Positions 46,965 to 57,509 of a stretch of 64,000 nt of DNA are shown one piece after another. Location of the stretch: positions 15,433,388 to 15,497,387 of the forward strand of contig OZ035962.1 in the NCBI GenBank assembly GCA_964034945.1, in the 5' to 3' direction. Origin of the DNA: Chrysopilus asiliformis. Taxonomy: Eukaryota; Arthropoda; Insecta; Diptera; Rhagionidae. Under the pieces are notes generated by a model. It saw only the letters and a list, made by a program, of their open reading frames with translations, made no database searches and was not told the origin of the DNA. A program made the translations under genes and the position numbers. The number at the start of each line of letters is the position of its first letter. The stretch's first letter is position 1.

Positions 46965-49146
46965 GTCAACCAGTGTCGTAGTCAGCGGAGGGGAGTGGGG
47001 GTCAAAAAAAAAACATTCCCAAATAATCACTCTCGGTCCCTTCCCGTCTGGCAACTCCAGTGATGCAAATGGTTAATACATAAACGGAAAATTACATCAA
47101 AATTGGTTTTAATTGATTAGGATTTTTCAACTAGGGTTTGAGAGTAATCCTTGCTAATCTCCATTGTCCTTTTCTTGGGGGTATTTTTGGAACAAAATTA
47201 AGAGATGATATTTTGAAGAATAATTCCTGACGAAATTAATTGAGGTAGTTACAGTTTTCCTAGTTTTAGAAAAAAAAATTCAAGAGGAAATACAAAGTCT
47301 CGATGTAGGTTGCTCGGATGTATTTTTTTAAGTTTGCAGATGCGGATTCGCGTTTATTATTGTTAAAAAACGGTGGATTAAAGTGTTTGTCGGATTATCG
47401 GCCCCAGTTTTATCTAAAAAAAATCCGTATTTTCAAAGTTTAACGGCAGCAGATCATTAAACCAATATATTATTGACAGCAAAAAAAATTAGAAATATTT
47501 AAAATTGATTCTTAGGCGCGGTTTGATTTTTGCTTCGGTTAAAACGTCCGCATGACCAAAATTCATCATGTTTACACTTTCATACTTTTTTCCCATGACT
47601 ACAAATATTTATTACTGAGAAATTACGGAGAAATAGATTTTTTCTGAATAAAAATGGAAAAACTGTCTTACTAGCATGAAACGGACTTTGAAGCTTTTTT
47701 TCATTTCTTAGAAGAAAATAAAGTGAAAAAAATATTTGTAGTGAAGAATTAGGTAGAAATTTGCTATTTTTCAATATTGTTGTTATAATAGTTTAGAAAT
47801 TTTGGTTAAAATTATTTCGATTCAACAAAAAGATCAAACTTTTAATCACAAGGTCATTATCCCCTAATGGTTTTCCGTAAGTAGCAATGAGTAATCACAT
47901 AATTTGAGTTTAATGGAATTTTTATTGCTTGTTAATTACCCTAAGTTGCAGCAGGTAAAAAATGTAATGAGACACATTGAGCAGCTGTTCATTTTTTTGA
48001 ATTGTTTATTGCAGGTATATTAGAAGAATTTACAGCCCATGGCTACTAAAATCGAATATTTAGAAATATTTTCATAGAAAAAAATCAAAGCTTTGCTTAT
48101 GGTATTCAAGCTAGAAAGCGATACGATTGGTTGGCATCTGTTCTAATGAAAGAAAAGATTTCCATAAAATCCAGCAATCAGAATATTTAACTTCTTATGT
48201 TCGCCATTCATGCACATGTGTTCAATTTATGCTAGAGATTCTCAGAAATATTTCTATTTCAAATTGAATCACATAATTCACACACCGGCTGCGACTTCAG
48301 TTTGTCCAACAAAGAATCTACACATCAAAAAAAATCTCTGAAAAAATCTTTCAATTGACCATCTGATATAGGAAGTATTCATTGCCGTATTCTTAGAGGG
48401 CCGAAGACGAATTTGTGGGTAAATCGATTGATTGTTTGACGCGATTGATTTCGTGCGTCAACAGTTTAGCACCACAAATGTTAGGCTCGACAATCGACAG
48501 TTTGTTGGTCTCAAATATGATTCGCCTTTGACGATCAAGTCTCGTCTCCTCGTCAAAAAGGAACAATGGTTTCGTTTTAACACCGGAACACACACCGTTT
48601 GTGCATATACAGTTGTTCATAATTTCCAAGTTATGATGAATGGAGAACGACCGATTGAATGAACGCATAAGGAAGGAGAAATCATGTACAGTGGAATCTG
48701 GTAAAAATGGACGAGAAGAAAGTGTTTTGAAGAAAGTTCACCCTAGAAAGTTACTGTCTAAAATACCTGCAGCATTTCAAAAAGTAGCAGGGGATGGAAT
48801 CGGGTGGAAGATTGAAGTTTTTTTGATTGTTTATCTAACTCAAAAAACTGCATCTCAATCGGTTAAATGAGTCAAAAGTAAACAGATGACGGGACTCGAA
48901 TGCGGGAGGGAGAATGAATTATTAGTTCGCTTAAAACTCAAGAACCACTGAACCGATTTGGATAAAACTTTCCGATAGCTTACTATGATTCCCCTTCTTT
49001 CTTACCAGCTTCCTCGAATTATATGTATATTGCTATCTGTTTTTTTTTGTCTGTTCGCATATAACGTTAGAACCACAGAACCGATTTGAATAAAATGTCC
49101 ACTAACTGGCAACGAGGAGAGGGTTTTTGACTACGGATTAAGCAAA
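46965..49146. other. Intergenic, no gene seen
   Basis: 48390-48870 is GC-balanced with overlapping frames of 76-91 codons on both strands but no domain. 48900-49146 belongs to a repeat with GAACCACTGAACCGATTTGG motifs that resumes after 49445. Confidence 0.35.
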
Positions 49147-49155
49147 GGTTTGCAT

Positions 49156-49435
49156 CACGGCATACAGACAGACAAGGTATGCTGTAAACTCAAATCTGAC
49201 ATTTCGTTGCTACGTCACTTGTGCCGATTAGTTCGTCAAGTGCATAAGGAATTTTGTTTTGTGGATGGTAATTTAAATTTTTGTGCGATCTAAATAAGAT
49301 ATTTGTAAATTAGTGGACTGATTGCATTAAATAGTGATCAATAAACATAAAAATGAATTAAAAAAAGTCGGCACAAATGACGTCACACCTGACTATCAAA
49401 AGTTTACAGCATACCTTGTCTGTCTGTATGCCGTG
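49156..49435. mobile_element. Foldback MITE with 9-bp TSD (280 bp)
   Basis: Ends start CACGGCATACAGACAGACAA and pair over about 40 bp, with further pairing inward (CGTCACTTGTGCCG against CGGCACAAATGACG). The direct repeat GGTTTGCAT flanks it exactly (49147-49155, 49436-49444). A 9-bp duplication fits Mutator-like elements; no transposase is present. Confidence 0.8.
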
Positions 49436-49456
49436 GGTTTGCATTATGTCTTAACT

Positions 49457-49525
49457 GCTCTCTCTCTCTCTCTCTCTCTCTCGCTCTCTCGCTCTCTCGC
49501 TCTCTCTCTCTCTCTCTCTTTCTGA
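49457..49525. repeat. (CT)n microsatellite
   Basis: CT dinucleotide run with a few CG interruptions, about 69 bp. It lies inside the repeat that carries the 9-bp TSD MITE. Confidence 0.9.
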
Positions 49526-49559
49526 TTTATCTATATCTCCGTCTGTTTTTTTTTGTCTG

Positions 49560-51087
49560 TTCGCCTATAACTTAAGAACCACTACCCAACCCTCGTTTAC
49601 CCCTTTAGATGTGGCGTTTCAAAAAACGTGATGGATTGAACATATGAAAATCTCAGCTTTTACCCCCGTAGCACACTTCAGCTAAGCAAGCTCAACTACG
49701 TGAGCTAAGTTTCTCGCTGAAAGTAAAATCCTTAGCATTTGCATTGGTGACCGCACACTTCAGCGAAACTATGAAACTACATCGCGTAGTCATGGGCGAC
49801 GCGGACTAAGCTCGCTTGCGTAGTTCAGACCTCAACTACGCGAACTACTTCGCTGGCATCGCTGACACTCACATACTAAAGTTTGTTTAGTTTGTACCAC
49901 AGATATCTTATAGAAATAGATACCGTCATCTGCTATTACACATGGAAGCAAAATATGTCAAACTAAAGTTAAAAGTCAGTTTTACGGTTGCGGTTTTTCT
50001 ATAAAATTCACCCTGTTTTACTCCTGTTTTACTTCTGTTCCTGTTCAAAATTTTGTTTTGAACTAAAATTCTCTTAATGGCCCGATGAGTCTTATTTTGG
50101 TTTTACTGTACACAGGTGAACCTATCACCTTTTCGATTTTGAGCATTATGACTTTGCCAGACGAGGCAGGAGGGTTAGGGTAAGAACATAAACTTCCAAT
50201 GGTATGTTGTCCTAACCTATGTTGTTGGTTCAATTATGCTAAACTTGTGATCGGTGATCATTTTGTTTGCTATGCAGATGGTTATTTTGTCCGCACAACA
50301 AATAAAACTGTTCAAATGTGTCCCCCTCTTGAAAATCTCCTAATCGAAGGCAGGCATGAAAAAAGAAGTCATTTTCCCAAGAAGTGTTTCCTCTGTTAGC
50401 CAAATATTCCCGAATGGTCCCAGGCCAGACCAGGCCAACCAGTGGGTCTATCGGGAATGAGTTTGTTTATAGTCACATATGTGGCTCATATGCAATTCTA
50501 CTTCAATAAACAACTCGCCGAATACTTTTTTTTCGCGCAGATGTACACATACTGACTGAATGGCTGTTCAGTTCCATATACAAGCGATGTTTTGTTGCAA
50601 GGTCTTCTCCTTTGGCCGCGATTGGACTACAATTAGGCATCTGTTGAATTTTCGCTATTTATCCACCAGATATATTTTTCGTTTTTCCCTTGATTAGTTC
50701 AATAATTCATAGCAGTGTAATATGAGATGACAAATTCTTTATTTCTTTTCATGGCACATATTGGAAAAATGGAAAAAAACACTTCCATTTATCTTTGGTC
50801 AGGGGCAGAAATCAGTTATCTGAGTATCTAATCTAGGAGTGGATTTTTCTAATTATCTACAAAATCTGGTACAAAATTAATTCGTCATCATGTTATATTA
50901 AAAAATTAATTGTGGAGCCAAATTAAAAAAAAATGTGTGTTTTACTTCATAACTTTTAATAAAAGCTCTTTAAGATAAAGATTTATCTAAATCTAAATTA
51001 ATTTATCCATTTATTTGCATCTCCCTTATGCTAATTTATTTAATAATGGCTTTATGAAATGCAGATATTTCTTATATCAAAATATGA
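49560..51087. other. Intergenic, no gene seen
   Basis: 49670-49870 is GC-rich, with recurring CTACGYGARC and CACACTTCAGC motifs, possibly an unrecognised MITE. The rest is AT-rich and featureless. Confidence 0.35.
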
Positions 51088-51575
51088 TTTGTGATCAACA
51101 GAAAACGGTCCTCTGCAATATTTAGTTTCGGAGAAAATATGTAAAAAATAATAACTCTTCAAATATCTTGAGAACCATCAGAGATAGGTAATAACCGTTA
51201 AAGAGAAAAATGCAGGAAATGTTATTTTCTTTGGATTTTGTAGTATGCATTTTTCCTCAAAAGCGCATAGTTTTCGAGAAATTTTCAAAAACAGTTTTTT
51301 TTTTCAAAAAACAATTTTATAGGAGATACCCGTTATAGCTGCCGTCACTTTTCCAAAAGTTTACAGAAAACTACGATCTTCGAAAAACTTAAACCGTTCT
51401 CGAGTTTTTTAAGATACGTAAAACGGACAAACCGACATACATATGCGCGGACATCCTCATATTTTTACCTTAAACGGATTTCGTACTGATCAGAAATTTT
51501 CTATCTGGCCCGATTTTGAATCGGCTTCCGTCATGAATAGAATACTTCCCCTCTATAGTAGAGGAAAGTAAAAAT
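51088..51575 (-). mobile_element. D2 DINE-like element, minus
   Basis: TTGTGATCAACAGAAAACGG, ATCTTGAGAACC, TACCCGTTATAGCTGCCGTC, AAGATACGTAAAACGGAC and the terminal CCCCTCTATAGTAGAGG hairpin, the reverse of the 37.4-kb copy. Almost no TCTG array is left. Confidence 0.65.
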
Positions 51576-52855
51576 TTCAATACAATCTATTGAATCAAAA
51601 AATAAATAATTAATTAATCAACATTATATCGAAGTTATTAAAATAATTAAACTGTCAAGCGTTGTTCCTCCCATCAAACCAATAAAATCTCATTAAAAAT
51701 TTATCATTAACTATCCTGGAATCAATGAAATTGACGGAAAAGCTCAATTGATTTAACACGAAATTAGTGGGCATGCAACCCGGTTACATAAATAATTGGA
51801 TTTAATTAAACCAATCAATAAATCCTTATTTTCATCGAGCTAGTTCGCTTAATAACGACAAATATTTTTATAACGTTCGAAAGCGAAGTGCTTTTTAAAG
51901 TTAAATGTTTGCCTGCTGAACTGAATTTTAAATAAAGTAAAAAAAAAAACTGGTATGAATTGTAGATTTTTTGTGATTGAAATTTTATCGATGTAAAGTT
52001 AATTAATTAAAAAGCTTTGAAAAAAGCGTATATACTCAAACATTTTACTATTAAGTGTCTTTTCGTCAAATCAACGGAGAATATGAATAAAGTGGACAAT
52101 ACATTTACAATTGAAAAGGTAGTATTCAATAAGTTTAGGGCCATACCAAGGCAAAGTGACGCCTGAGGCAAAACCTATATATTTGGTGTCATCCCTCTTT
52201 CGAAAAAAATGATAAAAAAGCATTTCGGTATGCTTGGAAATTTTGAAAGACCGATTACACCGAAGGCAAATTTTTATTTAAAAGATGCATGCATTTAGAA
52301 ATTCAACGCCGCAGGCGACAACGTTTAAATGCCAAGGTCAAATATACCCTTAAATTAAAATTGACATGCCGCCCTTTTTTCCTCGCATGCTGTCCTGTAT
52401 TTAAAGACGTCCGGGGGTATTTTTGTTCTTTTTTAACTGCGCTTAGGACAGGAAAATGCAGCAATAGAAGAGCTGTGTTAAATTTCAAACCTCTTAAATT
52501 ATTAACTATATTTTTAATCAAATTTGTACTATTTTTTAATATTTTTCTAGAGTTTGATAGATTAAAAAAAATATTACATTTAATGCCGCCTAAAATAATT
52601 AGTAGATTTTGCATTACATTGCAATACAAAAATACAAAAGATTAAAGACATAATAATCTATCGCAAGATTACATTTTAATCTTTTTTCGGTGTGGGACTG
52701 TATACAATACCAAAAAGATTAAAATTTAACCCAAAAATTTTTACCGTGTAAACTGCATTTTTTCCACTTTCGTTTGAATTTAAGAAATATCATAAAAGCG
52801 CTTATTTCAGCAGATTACAAATATGTCAAAATAATCATTTTATGGAACTGATTTA
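51576..52855. other. Intergenic, no gene seen
   Basis: Overlapping frames of 118 (+) and 108 (-) codons at 52289-52645 have no domain. The CGCCGCAGGCGACAACG motif is at 52307. An ATTTTAATCTTTTT inverted pair lies at about 52673-52726. Confidence 0.35.
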
Positions 52856-53465
52856 TATTTTTACCCGTATGGTGAAACCAAAGGGTATATTAACTTTGCC
52901 TTACCGTTTGTAACGCCAAGATTCCGTCATTGCACAAAAAAAAGAATTACACCAGTTTGTTTAGAATGATAAAAAAAAGTTGAATTTAGCATGTCCGTCC
53001 GTCTGTCTGTCTGTCCGTCCGTCTGTCTGTCTGTCTGTCCGTCCGTCTGGCTGTCTGTCTGTCCGTCCGTCTGTCTGTGGCGCGGATTGCGGGCGCACGG
53101 ATTGAGCTAGAGACTTGAAAGTTTGCACAGATCCGTTTTGTAAAATGCGAGGCTAAGTTCGTGAATGGGCAAAAATGGACCATTAGGGGGGGTACCCCCC
53201 ATACGAACGAAATCGTTTTTTGTGAATATCTCGAAAACGGTGCATCTTATCAAAAAAGCCCAAGAACAAAAGTTATTTAGGATATGATTCTACATAAAAC
53301 TCCCATACATCAAAATCCGATTGGAATAAATTTTAAAAAATCTTATTGGAAAGTTTGACTTCAAAGTGGAATTTTGGTATAACTGTTCGAATTTTGATAC
53401 GAATATCACCATACGGGTTTTCAATAATTGCCAGATTGGCAATTATAGCTTTTGTTATGTTTTTT
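52856..53465 (+). mobile_element. D1 DINE-like element
   Basis: Start ACCCGTATGGTGAAACCAAA and GGGTATATT, a TCCGTCTG array (52992-53078), CACCATACGGGT (53407-53418) and TGCCAGATTGGCAATTATAG at the end. The first hairpin arm has TTACCC in place of ATACCC. Confidence 0.8.
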
Positions 53466-55236
53466 TTTAATTTTCATTTTGATTTTCACAAATTTGACGC
53501 TCTAGAAATTGAAAAAAAAAACAAGATCTACTATAGCGAAGATTGATGTCCAAAACATTTATGGTAAACGATTTTAAACTATTTTTCAGCAGTTGTAATT
53601 ACATATTGCCGGAATGTGCATTAAAAACAGACAAAATTTAATAAAAATGTGTCCCTAATGACTTAAGTTCTACCACTACGATCAGGTTATTAAAAGCGAT
53701 TATGCGGTCGTTAACATTAATCGTGATCATAACAGATTTTATGTTTGTCCGAAAGATAGCAATGAATAACATAAATTTTAAGATCCTTGTGCCCTCTGTT
53801 CGCTATCTGGTTTTAATTGCTCCATCATGAGATTTTCCTCGAAATCGTAGTCACCGATTTCTGATTGCAGCACGACATTTCCACATTTATCCAGCATCGC
53901 TTAAACTACAGGTGATCTGATAAGATCTACCCACTTTTTACCATCTTATGATATTAGATATTTCTCCGTAACCGTAACTGCTAAAGTTAAATTAAAGCTG
54001 ATTGCGATCAGTTAAGATACCGATCAAGATAGAGACGCGGAGAGAGTCCATAAATCTATGTTCATACCGGAAAAAAAGGTGAATAAAGATTAAATGCGAC
54101 TAAAAACTGTATTGCTACTAACTATTTAATGAATTTGAATTTAAATCACCCGCGCAATGTCTTTTGTTGGACATAAATTCTAAATGATCAAAGCGAACAC
54201 GCTAACGACAATCAACAGCGTTGTAATGTTGATGTCGATACCAATGCACCAGTTTCCCTCATTTCTTTTCATTTTTGTTCTTCGTATGCAGTTTTAGTTA
54301 TTGGAGGTATTAATCTAAACGCTAATCCATAAGAAAACTTGATTGGAGAATTGCCTACTGATTGGATTCGTCTGACGAAGCTAAAACCAAACGGGACGAA
54401 GCACAGAAAAAAATTCTAGATTTATGGAAACACCTGATATAATAAATTTGATCAATTAAGACTTGTTAAAATTAATGGTTTGCTTCGGGATGAGAGTAAT
54501 CGGTTGTTTTCTCTTCTCAAGTGCAATTTAATTGGTTATCCTACAACATGTGAAAAATACCTGATTCCAAGGAATGGATATTTGTTTTCCCAAGAAAATT
54601 AGTGTGAAACGTTTTTTTGAAGATTCAAAAAATAAATACTTTTTTTTTAAACTTTCGAACATAGAATTATTTATGGTATTTTTTTTTTAAAAAAAGTGAA
54701 GTTTTATATGAAAACACAGAAACTTCCGCTATCGGGCGAATATGTGTCAAAGTGAATTGTAAATATTGAAAATCGAAAGAAAAAGAATTGAGTTCCTTGA
54801 TACAAATTAAATTCTTCGAGTTCTTCGGGATCAGAACTGAGTACTGGGCACGGACACAGCTGAAGGTACTTAGGGCTCGAAAAAAGTTACTTCCAGAATA
54901 AAAAATGGGGTATTTTATATCCACTTTTCCGCTTCCATCATGACTCTTCACTTTTTAACAGTTTTCTGAGTTGGATTAAGTCCCTTTCAGCCAAACATCC
55001 ACCATTAAAAATTCAACCCACCTTCTTCCCCTTTTAATCTCCATTTCAAGTACAGTTTTAATTTGGGCTCCGAGCAAAAAAATTTTCTGAACCTCTAAAA
55101 TTTCCTATTAAATGTATAGGCCCTCAAAATCTTGAGTTCTCCGCATTTTGTGGTATCTACAGTTTAAGTAGACTTAATTATTTATGAATAGTACGCCCTA
55201 AGTACAACTTGATTAGGGAAAGTACAACTTAATTAC
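53466..55236. other. Intergenic, no gene seen
   Basis: AT-rich. A 94-codon minus frame (54667-54951) has no recognisable domain. Confidence 0.3.
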
Positions 55237-55240
55237 TTAA

Positions 55241-55446
55241 CACATTGACTGCCATGGCTATCATTTTTGATAGCCAGTGAAAATTGACACTATGATTCAT
55301 GAGCGACCAAGGCTATCATTTTCGATAACTGGGTCTACAATCTACATGCATACATACATACATTCATACATAAGTACATTCTACATACGTCTACATGTAT
55401 TGGCATTCCCTTACATTTTTGCAAAATTGGTCTGGCAGTCAACGTG
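55241..55446. mobile_element. piggyBac-like MITE, CACRTTGACTG type (206 bp, TSD TTAA)
   Basis: Ends CACATTGACTGCCAT and CTGGCAGTCAACGTG between TTAA (55237-55240, 55447-55450). Hairpin GGCTATCATTTTTGATAGCC lies at 55256-55275 and a second, degenerate copy at 55311-55330. A TACA/CATA-rich stretch occupies the centre. Related to 33515-33821 by its ends, not by its interior. Confidence 0.85.
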
Positions 55447-55450
55447 TTAA

Positions 55451-55589
55451 GCCCAATTCAGACTAACGATTGCGATTGAACTTCCTCGACCAAAAAGATC
55501 CAAGATTTCATTTTTCTATCGTTGAAAGCTTTGATCTCATTGGTCGAGAAGCTTCAATCGTAATCGGAATCGTCAGTCTGAATTGGGCT
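55451..55589. mobile_element. Foldback MITE, GCCCAATTCAG type (139 bp, TTAA-flanked)
   Basis: GCCCAATTCAGACTAACGAT is paired with the sequence ending CAGTCTGAATTGGGC; arms are over 40 bp. It uses the same TTAA (55447-55450) as the preceding piggyBac-like MITE; the right TTAA is at 55590-55593. Confidence 0.7.
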
Positions 55590-55593
55590 TTAA

Positions 55594-56933
55594 GTTAACA
55601 TCTAAATTTTGTTGATCCGGGTCGCGGAGAGGGCAAAGAAGGATCATAATAAAATAATAAAAGAAATATTTTTTGATTAAGGACCGAAATCGATTTAAGA
55701 AAAACATTTTTTTATTATCATAGCATTGACTGAATTTCAATTACAATCTCAATTTAAATTTGATTGATTTTTAAGAAATTCCCATTCGAAAGTCAATATC
55801 GAGAAAATTATTTGTTTTCCTTTTGTCAGTTGTGTACGAAAAGTGGGAATTTTTGACCTGGACATGGCTGATGTACGATTATTTACATAAATCCCACGAT
55901 AATGCACCTGAGTTCAAAATGTCAATTACGAGGCTGAGCAGCGCACCACAGTCAGCCTTTAATAGGTTTTCTTTTCAGCACTGAGATTGCGGGTTAACTA
56001 TACGTGTAGTAGACCCGCGGGAAATTACAGGTTTCCAATCGATGACGATGATTTTGTTTTCCCAGCATCTAAGCCGCAACTCGATTCGATTCAATTCAAT
56101 CCGAATAATAATAAAGTTCAGATGGCTTGATGATCAAAATCCGAGACGTGATGAAATCTTATTGCATTTTACGGCATTGTTGATGAGAAATTGGAATTAA
56201 CCTTCGTACCTTTTGGAGTCGAGGAGCAACAAGCTCAGGTCGGATACGTTTTTCATACCTTTGTGGCAGTTGAATTCTTCTGCCCTTCAGGGTAAACAAT
56301 GCAACATAAGATGAGGCAACTTGAAACATCACAAGTCATGATCGCGTTGGTTTTTTTTTTTAAATGAAACAGAATTAAATCAAGGTATATTTTATTCATC
56401 ATACCCGCGTGGAATCTGTTATGATTTCTTATTTTGACCTCGACGGCTTAAGTACACTGAAAGTAAACTGGATGCATATGAGAGAGCATAAAGGTCACAT
56501 GTGATATGATTATTACTGAACATTATATGAAACCTGATTCAATTTCTTACGCTTCTGTTGTGCGTTATGGACATTTCATACGCGTTTTATTTGTTATTTT
56601 TCAACTTTGTTGATTTTCAGGACGCCGTACTTAAAGTGATATCTAAATCTTTAAATTGATTTAATAAATTATATTTTCGTTTTATTAAACTGGTTTGTGG
56701 CTGGTGCAGGCACTATATTCGTGTTGACAACAGATCTTTCGGAAAAATACTTCCCGCATTAACACGTTGAAAGCCGCTTGAATAAATCACTTTTTAATCT
56801 ACAGATAACAAATATTCACCATAAAATTTTGGAAAACCATTTTCCTATCAGAAAATTCCAGGGATATCTCTAAAATATGTCAAAACCGACAATTTTTATA
56901 TGAAATTTAATCACATAGCAGTAAAATCTTCTA
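55594..56933. other. Intergenic, no gene seen
   Basis: One unpaired end of the CACGTTGA type (TTAACACGTTGAAAGCCGC at 56759) is present. Otherwise nothing is recognised; 55860-56340 is GC-balanced. Confidence 0.35.
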
Positions 56934-57509
56934 TTTATACCCGTATGGTGAAACCAAAGGGTATATTAACTTTGCCTTACCGTTTGTAACGCCAAGATCC
57001 CGTCATCACACACAAAAATGAATTACACCAGTGTATTTAGAATGATAAAAATAATTATTTTTTGCATGTCCGTCCGTCTGTCTGTCTGTCTGTCTGTCCG
57101 TCTGTCTGTCCGTCCGTCCGTCCGTCTGTCTGTGGCGCGGATTGCGGGCGCATGGATTGAGCTAGAGACTTAAAATTTTGCGCAGATCCGTTTTTCGTAA
57201 AATGCGAGGCTAAGTTCGTTAATGGGCAAAAATGGACCATTAGGGGGGGTACCCCCCATAGGAACGAAAATATTTTTCGCGAATATCTCAAAAACTGTGC
57301 ATCCTATCAAAAAAGTGCAAGAACAAAAGTTATTTAGAATATGATTCTACATAAAACTGCCATACATCAAAATCCGATTGGAACAAGTTTTAAAAAAATC
57401 TTATTGGAAAATTTGAATTCAAATGAAATTTTGATACGCCGTTCAATTAAATCGCCATACGGGTTTTCAATAATTGCCAGATTGGCAATTATAGCTTTTG
57501 TTATGTTTT
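56934..57509 (+). mobile_element. D1 DINE-like element
   Basis: Hairpin TATACCC...GGGTATA (56936-56967), a TCCG/TCTG array (57069-57133), a body as in the other D1 copies, CGCCATACGGGT as second subterminal repeat (57451-57462), and TGCCAGATTGGCAATTATAG. Confidence 0.8.

Noticed and set aside
49457..49525. LSLSLS repeat frame
   Set aside because: Translation of the CT microsatellite.
52289..52645. Overlapping frames of 118 (+) and 108 (-) codons
   Set aside because: Open on both strands over the same stretch, with no domain or splice context. Probably chance.
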